Source of the DNA: WHSW01 sp035296705
GTDB lineage: Bacteria; Actinomycetota; Thermoleophilia; Solirubrobacterales; 70-9
Length of the DNA stretch: 24,125 bases
Assembly: GCA_035296705.1 (NCBI GenBank)
Contig: DATHAL010000076.1
Coordinates: 1 to 24,125 of the forward strand
Reading direction: 5' to 3'
The translations under genes were made by a program, and so were the position numbers. The notes beneath the pieces are model-generated. The model made no database searches. It was not told the origin of the DNA and worked only from the letters and a program-made list of their open reading frames with translations. Shown one piece after another: positions 14,920 to 20,900 of the stretch; within the stretch, counting starts at the first letter, position 1; every line of letters begins with the position of its first letter.

Positions 14920-15038
14920 TTCTCCGGTCTCGATACTGGCGTGCGTCGCTCGTGCTACGGCGTCCGGCGGTGCTGTTTGATGCGCGCGGGCCTCTCGGCC
15001 GGGCCGGACGCCTAGCTAAATCGCCAGTAATAGGAGAA
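14920..15038 (-). promoter_or_regulatory. nested RNA stems masking the aroF ribosome-binding site (translational attenuator)
   Basis: Three perfect or near-perfect arm pairs are nested in the minus-strand transcript. Outer: UUCUCC (15038-15033) with GGAGAA (14925-14920), the aroF Shine-Dalgarno. Middle: UACUGGCG (15029-15022) with CGCCAGUA (14941-14934), 8 bp. Inner: a 14-bp stem with one bulged base, GCUAGGCGUCCGGC (15016-15003) with GCCGGACGCCgUAGC (14968-14954), closing a 34-nt loop that holds a small GGCC-GAGA-GGCC hairpin. The 5' arms of the outer and middle helices are the leader's Phe-Ser and Tyr-Trp-Arg codons. No U-run follows, so this looks like translational, not transcriptional, control. 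The pairings are seen in the sequence; the mechanism is inferred. Confidence 0.75.
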
Positions 15039-15098
15039 CCGCGCACGCGCGCGCCCGGAGCGGGCGCTGGAGGGGGCCGGATCGGTGGCGCGGTTCAT
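15012..15098 (-). CDS. aromatic leader peptide of the aroF operon (ends F-S-Y-Y-W-R-F-S)
   Basis: A 28-codon ORF, ATG at 15098 and TAG at 15014-15012, ending 101 nt before aroF. The first 20 residues are Ala/Arg/Ser-rich. Residues 21-28 are F-S-Y-Y-W-R-F-S, so five of the last eight are aromatic and all three aromatic amino acids, the end products of the pathway, are represented. Tyr23 uses TAT and Phe27 uses TTT, codons otherwise uncommon in this GC-rich window. It lies just downstream of a plausible promoter (TTGCGG, 17 bp, TACAAA), with the hexamer 10 nt before the ATG, and has no Shine-Dalgarno, so it may start within 2-4 nt of the 5' end. Its sense codons form the 5' arms of helices that cover the aroF Shine-Dalgarno. 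By analogy to trp, phe and his leaders, its job is to let ribosomes sense charged Phe-, Tyr- and Trp-tRNA. No peptide function is implied. Confidence 0.8.
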   Translation of the reverse strand: MNRATDPAPSSARSGRARARFSYYWRFS

Positions 15099-15108
15099 CG
15101 GTCGGAGG

Positions 15109-15137
15109 TTTGTACCAAAGCCGCTGCACCGCCGCAA
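15109..15137 (-). promoter_or_regulatory. putative promoter of the aroF leader (TTGCGG-17-TACAAA)
   Basis: On the minus strand TTGCGG (15137-15132) and TACAAA (15114-15109) are separated by exactly 17 bp, and the hexamer lies 10 nt before the leader ATG. It is one of the few starts here with a recognisable -35-like box. Transcription would begin at about 15100-15103. Confidence 0.5.
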
Positions 15138-15183
15138 CACGCGAACGCGCTCCCGCGCGGCGCGGCTGTGTCACCCTGGGCCG

Positions 15184-15819
15184 ATGAGGAGCGCGGCGCT
15201 CGCCCTGATCGCGGCATCGATCGCGAGCGGCGGACAGCCCGCGTTCGAGGGCGGCTCGCAGCCGATCGCCGGTCACGTGCGAGAGCGCATCGTCGGCAGC
15301 TCCTGGCATCGCGGCTGCCCGGTGGGGCTCGAGAAGCTGCGCCTGCTCCGACTGACCTACTGGGGCTTCGACGACCGCGCGCACCGCGGGCGGCTGGTCG
15401 TAAACCGGCGCTTCGACGAGGAGATCGTGCGGGTCATGAAGCGTCTCTACCGGCTGCGCTACCCGATCAGGCGCATGCGGCTGATCGACCGCTACGACGC
15501 CGACGACCACCGCTCGATGAGCGCGGACAACACGTCGGCCTTCAACTGCCGCTTCGTCGCCGGCACCAACCGCTGGTCGATGCACGCCTACGGCCTCGCG
15601 ATCGACCTGAACCCGGTCGAGAACCCGTACGTCTCGGGGTCACACGTGTCACCCCCCGCCGGACGACCGTACGCCGACCGCTCGCGGCACGCCCGCGGCA
15701 TGGTCCATGCGGGCGATCCCGTCGTCAGGGCGTTCGCGAGGAGCGCCGGATGGGAATGGGGTGGATCGTGGGCCGGCGCTACCAGGGACTTTCAACACTT
15801 CTCGGCGAACGGCCGGTGA
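15184..15819 (+). CDS. secreted M15-family (VanY/D,D-carboxypeptidase-like) peptidase
   Basis: A 211-residue exported protein. The N-terminus MRSAALALIAASIASGG looks like a short signal peptide. The M15C-type zinc site is visible: WSMHAYGLAIDLN (131-143; ligands H134 and D141) and GWEWGGSWAGATRDFQHF (189-206; third ligand H205). Such enzymes cut D-Ala or L-Ala/D-Glu bonds in peptidoglycan stems or act as phage-type endolysins, so a cell-wall remodelling role is likely; the exact bond cannot be told. I chose ATG 15184 because it begins the signal peptide; an in-frame GTG at 15085 would add 33 Arg-rich residues and run antisense through the aroF leader ORF and promoter. CACCCT lies 6 nt upstream. 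Overlaps the next gene by GTGA. Confidence 0.85.
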   Translation: MRSAALALIAASIASGGQPAFEGGSQPIAGHVRERIVGSSWHRGCPVGLEKLRLLRLTYWGFDDRAHRGRLVVNRRFDEEIVRVMKRLYRLRYPIRRMRLIDRYDADDHRSMSADNTSAFNCRFVAGTNRWSMHAYGLAIDLNPVENPYVSGSHVSPPAGRPYADRSRHARGMVHAGDPVVRAFARSAGWEWGGSWAGATRDFQHFSANGR

Positions 15820-16358
15820 AGCGGCTCGAGCTCAAGGGCGGGGCCGAGCTTCGACCGCTGAGCGAGGCCGATAACTCCGAGCTCTCGGCGCTGATCGAGG
15901 CGAACCGCGAGCACCTGCGGCCGTGGATGCCGTGGGCCGCCGACCAGACGCCGGAGCGGACGCTCGCCTTCTTGCGCCAGGCGGTGCGACAAGAGCTCGC
16001 GAACGACGGCTTCCAGGCGGCGCTGCGGGTCGATGGCCGGATCGCCGGCGTCGCCGGCTACCACGGGATCGACCGCCAGAACGCCACGACGACGCTCGGC
16101 TACTGGCTTGCCGCTTCCTACGAGGGGCGCGGCCTGATGACCGCCGCCGTCGAACGGCTCGTCAGCTACGCCTTCGAGGAGTGGCGGCTTCACCGGGTCG
16201 AGCTCCGGGCGGCCCCGGCGAACGTCCGCAGTCGGGCGATCGCCGAGCGCCTAGGCTTTCGCGAGGAGGGGCGGCTGCGTGAGGCCGAGCGGTTCGGCGA
16301 GGAGTTCCGCGACCTGGTGCTCTACTCCGTCCTCGCGCAGGAGTGGCCCCAGGACTGA
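15816..16358 (+). CDS. GNAT N-acetyltransferase, RimJ/RimL type
   Basis: A 180-residue acetyl-CoA-dependent acetyltransferase. It starts at GTG 15816, overlapping the peptidase TGA (GTGA), which gives the usual family opening MKRLELKGGAELRPLSEAD. Features are LRPWMPW (about 34-40), TLGYWLAASYEGRGLMTAAVERLVSYAFEEW (acetyl-CoA binding Q/RxxGxG-like segment EGRGLM) and NVRSRAIAERLGFREEGRLREAE near the end, all typical of the ribosomal-protein-serine acetyltransferase (RimJ/L, Acetyltransf_3) group. The real substrate is unknown; many members acetylate protein N-termini or small amines. Translational coupling to the peptidase suggests co-expression. It is convergent with the hisC-like gene, 18 bp between stops. 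Confidence 0.88.
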   Translation: MKRLELKGGAELRPLSEADNSELSALIEANREHLRPWMPWAADQTPERTLAFLRQAVRQELANDGFQAALRVDGRIAGVAGYHGIDRQNATTTLGYWLAASYEGRGLMTAAVERLVSYAFEEWRLHRVELRAAPANVRSRAIAERLGFREEGRLREAERFGEEFRDLVLYSVLAQEWPQD

Positions 16359-16376
16359 GCGGCGGGACGGCGCCAG

Positions 16377-17468
16377 TCAGAGCCCGGCTGCGAGGGCGTC
16401 GAGGAAGCGCCGGTTCTGCGGTGGATACCCGTAGCTCACCCTGATGTGGCCGGGCCCGCCGAGCGGCGTCCCCGGCCGGACGAGCACGCCCTCGCGCTCG
16501 AGCGCTGCGAGGATCGCCGCCTCGTCGCGGTCGCCGAGTGAGATCCACGAGAAGTTTGTGTGCGAGGCGGGCGTCTCCAGACCGAGCTCGCGGACGCCCT
16601 CCTCGACGGTCACCCGCTCGACCAGGTTGCGCTCGACCTGCCGGGTGACGTGGTCCTGGTGGAGGATGGCCTCGGCCGCGGCGGCCTGCGCGATCGCGTT
16701 CACCGAGAACGGCTGGCGGACCGCATCGACGGCGCTGCGGAAGCTCGGCGCACAGAGGGCGTAGCCAACGCGGAGTCCCGCAAGCCCGTAGGCCTTGCTG
16801 AACGTGCGCAGCAGGATGAGGTTCGGGAACTCGCGGCGCAGGTCGACCGTCGCGTCGGGATCATCGTGGAGCTGGAACTCGACGTAGGCCTCGTCGACGA
16901 TCACCGCCGCGTGGTCGGGGACCTGGGCGAGGAACTCCGCGAGACGGGCCGCCGGGATATGCGTCGACGTCGGGTTGTTCGGGTTGCAGACCAGCACGAG
17001 CCGGGTCGCGACGGTGATCTCGGCGAGCATCGCGTCGAGGTCGTGAACGTCGCCCTCCGCCAGCGGCACACGCACCTCGCGCGCACCGGAGAGCGGCGCC
17101 AGGTACGGATAGATCGAGAACGCGGGCCAGGCGTAGACGATCTCCGCTCCCGGCTCGCAGAGCGCGAGCGCGGCGGCGAGCAGGATGTCGCAGGAGCCAT
17201 TGGCAAGCGCGATCTGCGCCGGGTCGGTCTCATAGCGCTCGGCGATCCGTCGCCTGAGGAGTGCCGCGCTCGGGTCCGGATAGCGGTTGACCGCCGCAGC
17301 CGCGCGCCCGATCGCCTCGGCGACGGCGCTGTGCGGGCCCCACGGCGACTCGTTGGAGGCGAGCTGCGCGATGCCCTCGGCCGCGATCGACTCCGGCGCC
17401 TTCCCGGCGGGCGCTCCCGCCACGTACCCGGGGATCGAGGCGAGCTTCTTCGCGAATTCGACGCTCAT
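16377..17468 (-). CDS. hisC: HisC-like aminotransferase, probably aromatic (phenylpyruvate/4-hydroxyphenylpyruvate)
   Basis: PLP-dependent class I/II aminotransferase of 363 residues in the HisC family. Visible: NESPWGPH (39-46), NRYPDP (61-66), CNPNNPTS (161-168), VDEAYVEF (191-198), the PLP lysine K225 in RTFSKAYGLAGLRVGY, and the C-terminal RVSYG Arg contacting the carboxylate. HisC family members use histidinol phosphate or aromatic amino acids; no other his genes are here, while aroH directly precedes it (no bases between the aroH TAG and this ATG). I therefore favour an aromatic aminotransferase making Phe or Tyr from its keto acid (Pat/AroJ-like), with histidinol-phosphate aminotransferase as the alternative. 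The family is certain; the substrate is inferred. Confidence 0.9.
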   Translation of the reverse strand: MSVEFAKKLASIPGYVAGAPAGKAPESIAAEGIAQLASNESPWGPHSAVAEAIGRAAAAVNRYPDPSAALLRRRIAERYETDPAQIALANGSCDILLAAALALCEPGAEIVYAWPAFSIYPYLAPLSGAREVRVPLAEGDVHDLDAMLAEITVATRLVLVCNPNNPTSTHIPAARLAEFLAQVPDHAAVIVDEAYVEFQLHDDPDATVDLRREFPNLILLRTFSKAYGLAGLRVGYALCAPSFRSAVDAVRQPFSVNAIAQAAAAEAILHQDHVTRQVERNLVERVTVEEGVRELGLETPASHTNFSWISLGDRDEAAILAALEREGVLVRPGTPLGGPGHIRVSYGYPPQNRRFLDALAAGL

Positions 17469-17840
17469 CTACTGGGCACTATGAAGATCGGCGCGAAGCT
17501 TCTGGGTCTCGCCGAGGTAGACGTGTGTCGGTCTGTGGCCGTCGTTGGCGTAGTAGTGGGCGAGCACGCGGATCACCCGCTCCATCGCGCCGGGCACGTC
17601 CATCTCGCGGTTGCACAAAAGCGGCACGTGCGCGAAGCCCATCTCCCGCGCGGCGACCGCTGGGAACTCGGCGTCGAGATCGTCGGTGCAGGTGAAGATC
17701 ACGCTCACGAAGCCCGCCGGCTCGAGTCCGTTGCGCTCGATCAGCGCACCCATCAGGTCCGTGGTCGCCGCGAGGATCGACTCGGCGTCGTTTCGCTCCG
17801 CCCGCACCGCACCGCGCACTGCCCAAAGCCGTTCAGCCAT
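17469..17840 (-). CDS. aroH: monofunctional chorismate mutase, AroH type
   Basis: Rearranges chorismate to prephenate, the branch point for Phe and Tyr. The 123 residues align with the pseudo-alpha/beta-barrel enzyme of Bacillus subtilis. Active-site residues can be placed: R9 (VRGAV), R65, C76 and E79 (LLCNREMDVPG), R91 (VIRVL) and Y108 (HVYLGE), matching R7, R63, C75, E78, R90 and Y108 there. ATG at 17840 overlaps the rluB end by 8 bp. The product feeds tyrA in the neighbouring operon and the transaminase encoded directly after it. No regulatory domain is present. Confidence 0.95.
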   Translation of the reverse strand: MAERLWAVRGAVRAERNDAESILAATTDLMGALIERNGLEPAGFVSVIFTCTDDLDAEFPAVAAREMGFAHVPLLCNREMDVPGAMERVIRVLAHYYANDGHRPTHVYLGETQKLRADLHSAQ

Positions 17841-18534
17841 CCCGGGCGGCATCCTTCCAGAGCCGCCGCAGCTCGGACTTCCGCAGCCGTCGCGTGCCCC
17901 CCTCCGGAAGGTCGCCGAGCTCCAGCGGCCCGAACGAGACACGCACGAGGTCCACGACCTCGTTGCCGATCGCCTCGGCCATCCGGCGGATCTGGCGGTT
18001 GCGCCCCTCGCGGAGGGTGAGCTCGATCACCCGCGGCGACAGACGCCGCACGCGCGCCGGCCGCGTCCGCCCGTCCTCGAGCATCATGCCCTCGCGCAGC
18101 CGCCTCAGGTCCGGCTCGCTGGGCGGCCGCCGAAGGCGCGCGCGGTAGGTGCGCGGGACTCCGTAGCGGGGATGGGTGAGGCGGTTCGCGAGGCCGCCGT
18201 CGTTGGTGAGCAGGATGAGGCCGGTCGAGTCGGCGTCCAGGCGGCCCACCGGGTAGAGGCGCCGCGGCGAGTCGACCAGGTCGGTGACCGCGCGCCGGCG
18301 CCCGGGCTCCCGCGCGGTCGAGGTGACGCCGGCCGGCTTGTTGAGCATCCAGACCTCACGCGGCTCCGGGCTCACGGGCCGGCCGTCGACCTCCACGCCG
18401 CTTGCGTGGTCCACGTCGCGGGCGGGATCGCGCACGACCTCGCCACCGACGCGAACGCGGCCCCCGGCGATCATCTCCTCGGCGCGGCGCCGCGACGCGA
18501 CCCCGGAGTGGGCGAGGTACTTGGCGAGCCGCAT
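17833..18534 (-). CDS. rluB: 23S rRNA pseudouridine synthase, RluB/RsuA family
   Basis: A 233-residue pseudouridine synthase. An N-terminal S4 RNA-binding domain (1-48, MRLAKYLAHSGVASRRRAEEMI) is followed by the catalytic domain with LNKPAGVTST (64-73) and GRLDADSTGLILLT (97-110), where Asp100 is the catalytic aspartate. REGRNRQIRRM further on is the family's third motif. RsuA, RluB, RluE and RluF cannot be separated safely; actinobacterial genes following scpA-scpB are usually called rluB (U2605 of 23S rRNA). ATG at 18534 lacks both a good ribosome-binding site and a TAnnnT box. A 57-bp gap to scpB contains an imperfect CTAG-ended dyad. It overlaps aroH by 8 bp. Confidence 0.93.
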   Translation of the reverse strand: MRLAKYLAHSGVASRRRAEEMIAGGRVRVGGEVVRDPARDVDHASGVEVDGRPVSPEPREVWMLNKPAGVTSTAREPGRRRAVTDLVDSPRRLYPVGRLDADSTGLILLTNDGGLANRLTHPRYGVPRTYRARLRRPPSEPDLRRLREGMMLEDGRTRPARVRRLSPRVIELTLREGRNRQIRRMAEAIGNEVVDLVRVSFGPLELGDLPEGGTRRLRKSELRRLWKDAARDG

Positions 18535-18591
18535 GCCTAGTGGCGATCTGGGGCCGTCATTTCCGGCGATACGTCGCGCGAGGCACCACTA

Positions 18592-19152
18592 CTAGTCGGT
18601 GCGTTGCTCGCCCGCCGTGAGCAGGCGTTCGCGAAGTTCGGCCTCGTCCTCCGGGGTCGGATCGAAGCGCGCCGGGTCGGGGAGCGCATCGAGGCCGCTG
18701 AGCCCGAAGAGCCGCTCGAACAGCGGCGTCGTGCGGTGGATCACCGCCCCGAATCGCGACCTGCCCGCCTCCTCGATCAGCCCGCGCTCGGTCAGCGTCT
18801 GGATCGCGGACTCCGAGGAGACCCCGCGGATGCGTGCGATCTCCGGGCGCGAGACCGGCTGCAGGTACGCGACGATCGCGAGTGTCTCCGCCTGCGCCTG
18901 GGTGAGCGGCGGCGTCTTCGGCTTCGCGAGCAGCCGCCGCGCTTCCTCCTCGGCGTCGGGGTGCGAGGCCAGCGTCCAGCCGCCGGCGACCTCGCGAAGC
19001 ACCACGCCGCGGTCGGCGAGCGCCGTGCCGAGGAGGTCGAGCGCCCTGTCGACCTCCGCCTCGGTCGCCTCGCAGGCCTCGGCGAGCTCCGCGGTGCCGA
19101 CCGGCTCCGGCGAGAGGAACAGCAGCGATTCGACGACCTGCTCCAGCTTCAC
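18592..19152 (-). CDS. scpB: segregation and condensation protein B
   Basis: Partner of ScpA and SMC in the bacterial condensin, needed for chromosome segregation. Its 186 residues begin MKLEQVVESLLFLSPEPVGTAELAEAC, a typical first winged helix. The second winged helix contains LTQAQAETLAIVAYLQPVSRPEIARIRGVSSESAIQTLTERGLI, the most conserved part of the family. The C-terminus is acidic. It starts at GTG 19152, 7 nt after the scpA stop, with GAGG just upstream. Order trpS-scpA-scpB-rluB matches the common scpAB-rluB arrangement. Confidence 0.96.
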   Translation of the reverse strand: MKLEQVVESLLFLSPEPVGTAELAEACEATEAEVDRALDLLGTALADRGVVLREVAGGWTLASHPDAEEEARRLLAKPKTPPLTQAQAETLAIVAYLQPVSRPEIARIRGVSSESAIQTLTERGLIEEAGRSRFGAVIHRTTPLFERLFGLSGLDALPDPARFDPTPEDEAELRERLLTAGEQRTD

Positions 19153-19159
19153 CGCCTCG

Positions 19160-19879
19160 TCACCTCGCCTCGATCGTTATCCGGCCGAACAGCGCGTCCT
19201 GCTCCCAGGTCGCCTCGCCGCGCTTGTGCATCTCGAGCAGCGCGAACAGGGTCACGGCCTGGGTCAGCTTGTCCTCGGACCCGAAGCTCTCGTCGAAGTC
19301 GAGCGGCCGACGCGAGCGCAGCAGCTCGCGCAGCACCCGCAGCCGCTTCTCCAGCGACACTGTCGGGCGGATGTGGCTCGTGTCGGGCTTCGGCGGCACC
19401 CGCAGGAGGTCGCCGATCGACGCGGCGAGCAGGTCCGGGTCGTACGCCGGGCGCGCCGCGTCGAGCGCCACCCGGCGCAGGACCGGGGGCAGCGGGGCGG
19501 AGCGGTAGTGGTAGCGGCGGCCGGCCGCGAAGAGCTCCGCGAGGTGCGCTGCGGCGTCGCGGTAGCGGCGGTACTCGAGCAGCCGCGCGAGCAGCTCCTC
19601 GGCCGCCTCCTCCGGCGCCATCTGGAGCTCCTCCTCCTCGGCCGCCGGTAAAAGCAGCCGCGACTTGAGCTCGAGCAGGGACGCGATCAGGACGAGGAAC
19701 TCGGTCGCCGCCTCGAGGTCGAGCTCGCCCTGCTCCTCGACGTGCTCGAGGTAGGCGATCACGATCTCGCCCAGCTCGACCTCCGCCAGCGCCACTTCCT
19801 CGCGCAGCACGACCGTCATCAGGAGGTCGAACGGCCCGGCGAAGACGTCGAGATCGAGGTCGAGCTCTGCCGGCCGCAT
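19160..19879 (-). CDS. scpA: segregation and condensation protein A
   Basis: Kleisin subunit of the SMC-ScpAB condensin. The 239 residues begin with the kleisin N-terminal signature, here LDVFAGPFDLLMTVVLREEVALAEVELGEIVIAYLEHVEE (about 9-48), followed by FLVLIASLLELKSRLLLP, which binds SMC. The C-terminal winged helix (EDKLTQAVTLFALLEMHKRGEATWEQDALFGRI) binds the SMC head. ATG at 19879 lies 17 bp after the trpS stop; a TACGCT hexamer 7 nt upstream suggests its own leaderless promoter. It forms an operon with scpB. Confidence 0.96.
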   Translation of the reverse strand: MRPAELDLDLDVFAGPFDLLMTVVLREEVALAEVELGEIVIAYLEHVEEQGELDLEAATEFLVLIASLLELKSRLLLPAAEEEELQMAPEEAAEELLARLLEYRRYRDAAAHLAELFAAGRRYHYRSAPLPPVLRRVALDAARPAYDPDLLAASIGDLLRVPPKPDTSHIRPTVSLEKRLRVLRELLRSRRPLDFDESFGSEDKLTQAVTLFALLEMHKRGEATWEQDALFGRITIEAR

Positions 19880-19886
19880 CCCGCGG

Positions 19887-19892
19887 AGCGTA
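19887..19892 (-). promoter_or_regulatory. putative -10 hexamer (TACGCT) for leaderless scpA
   Basis: TACGCT on the minus strand lies 7 nt before the scpA ATG in the 17-bp trpS-scpA gap. A second TAnnnT (TAGGGT, 19899-19894) begins with the trpS stop codon but lies 14 nt from the ATG, so the nearer box fits the leaderless pattern better. Confidence 0.5.
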
Positions 19893-19896
19893 GACC

Positions 19897-20886
19897 CTAG
19901 GCCGGTCCGAACCCCATCGCGTCGCGGACCTCGGCGACCACCGGCCGCGCGATCTCGCGAGCCTTCTCGGCCCCCGCCTCGAGGATGCGCTCGAGCTCGG
20001 CCTGGTCGGGACGCAGCTCGTTGTAGCGGTCGCGCACAGGGGCCAGCGTCTCGACCACCGCATCGGCCACGGCGCGCTTGAAGTCGCCGTAGCCTGAGCC
20101 GTCGAACTCTCGCTCGACCTCGGCTGGATCGATCCCGCGAACTACGGAGAGGATCTCGATCAGGTTCGAGACGCCGGGCTTGTCGGGCGCCCGCACGACC
20201 TCGGTGCCGGAGTCGGTGACGGCGCTCATCACCTTCTTTCGCATCACGTCCGGCTCGTCCAGGACGAGCAGCGTCCCCTGCTCGGTGCCCCCTGTGGTCG
20301 ACATCTTCGACCCGGGCTCCTGAAGGTCCATGATCCGGCCACCGACCTCGGGGATCCGAACCTCGGGCACGACCAGGAGGTCGGCGAAGCGCTCGTTGAA
20401 GCGGCGGGCGATCTCGCGCAGCAACTCGACGTGCTGGCGCTGGTCGTCGCCGACCGGCACGGTGTCGGCCTTGTAGGCGAGCACGTCGGCGGCCATCAGC
20501 ACCGGGTAGAAGAACAGCGCCGCCGAGACCAGCTCCCGCTGCTTGGCCGACTTCTCCTTGAACTGGTGCATGCGGTTGAGGTCGCCGTGCGAGGTCACCG
20601 CGGACAGCAGCCACGTGAGCTCGGTGTGCTCGCGCACGTCGGACTGGCGAAAGAGGATGCAGCGGTCGGGGTCGAGACCGGCCGCGATCAGGATCGCCGT
20701 GGTGTCGTAGAGGCGCTCGCGGAGGTCAGCCGGGTCGTACGGGACGGAGATCGCGTGCAGGTCGACGATGCAGTAGATCGCCTCCCCCTCGTCCTGGCCT
20801 TCGACGTACTGCCGGATCGCGCCGATGTAGTTGCCGAGGTGCTTGCGCCCGGTCGGCTGGATGCCGCTGAAGATGCGCGTTTTCAC
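19897..20886 (-). CDS. trpS: tryptophanyl-tRNA synthetase with variant KMSKS loop
   Basis: Charges tRNA-Trp with tryptophan. The 329 residues have the usual bacterial length. The HIGH-equivalent is PTGRKHLGNY (11-20), GDDQRQH (146-152) contacts the tryptophan site, and the C-terminal region (AVTDSGTEVVRAPDKPGVSNLIEI) matches Geobacillus TrpRS closely. The mobile loop that normally reads KMSKS is KMSTT (194-198): the second Lys, which helps stabilise the ATP phosphates, is Thr197, followed by GGTEQG. The start is GTG at 20886, with TAGATT 8 nt upstream; this hexamer starts with the TAG stop of the MFS gene. Otherwise it looks fully functional. Its position upstream of scpA and near aroH is probably incidental, though it consumes the tryptophan that the aroF leader would sense. 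Confidence 0.96.
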   Translation of the reverse strand: MKTRIFSGIQPTGRKHLGNYIGAIRQYVEGQDEGEAIYCIVDLHAISVPYDPADLRERLYDTTAILIAAGLDPDRCILFRQSDVREHTELTWLLSAVTSHGDLNRMHQFKEKSAKQRELVSAALFFYPVLMAADVLAYKADTVPVGDDQRQHVELLREIARRFNERFADLLVVPEVRIPEVGGRIMDLQEPGSKMSTTGGTEQGTLLVLDEPDVMRKKVMSAVTDSGTEVVRAPDKPGVSNLIEILSVVRGIDPAEVEREFDGSGYGDFKRAVADAVVETLAPVRDRYNELRPDQAELERILEAGAEKAREIARPVVAEVRDAMGFGPA

Positions 20887-20894
20887 GAGGTGGG

Positions 20895-20900
20895 AATCTA
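20895..20900 (-). promoter_or_regulatory. putative trpS -10 hexamer containing the upstream gene's stop codon
   Basis: TAGATT on the minus strand lies 8 nt before the trpS GTG. Its first three bases are the TAG stop codon of the MFS transporter gene, the same arrangement as at the DUF3352-metK junction. Confidence 0.55.

Noticed and set aside
14941..15011. Intrinsic terminator upstream of aroF
   Set aside because: The stem is strong but no U-run follows, and the outer helices pair with the Shine-Dalgarno, so translational masking fits better.
15085..15183. In-frame GTG extension of the M15 peptidase adding 33 Arg-rich residues, with GGAGGGGG upstream
   Set aside because: It would place the signal peptide internally and run antisense through the leader ORF and its promoter; ATG 15184 gives a normal signal peptide.
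15016..15585. 189-codon minus-strand frame overlapping the peptidase
   Set aside because: It is antisense to a well-supported zinc peptidase gene and has no recognisable domain; long shadow frames are expected at this GC content.
18535..18591. CTAG-ended dyad between scpB and rluB as regulator site or terminator
   Set aside because: The arms pair imperfectly with mismatches and lack a U-run; too weak to call.
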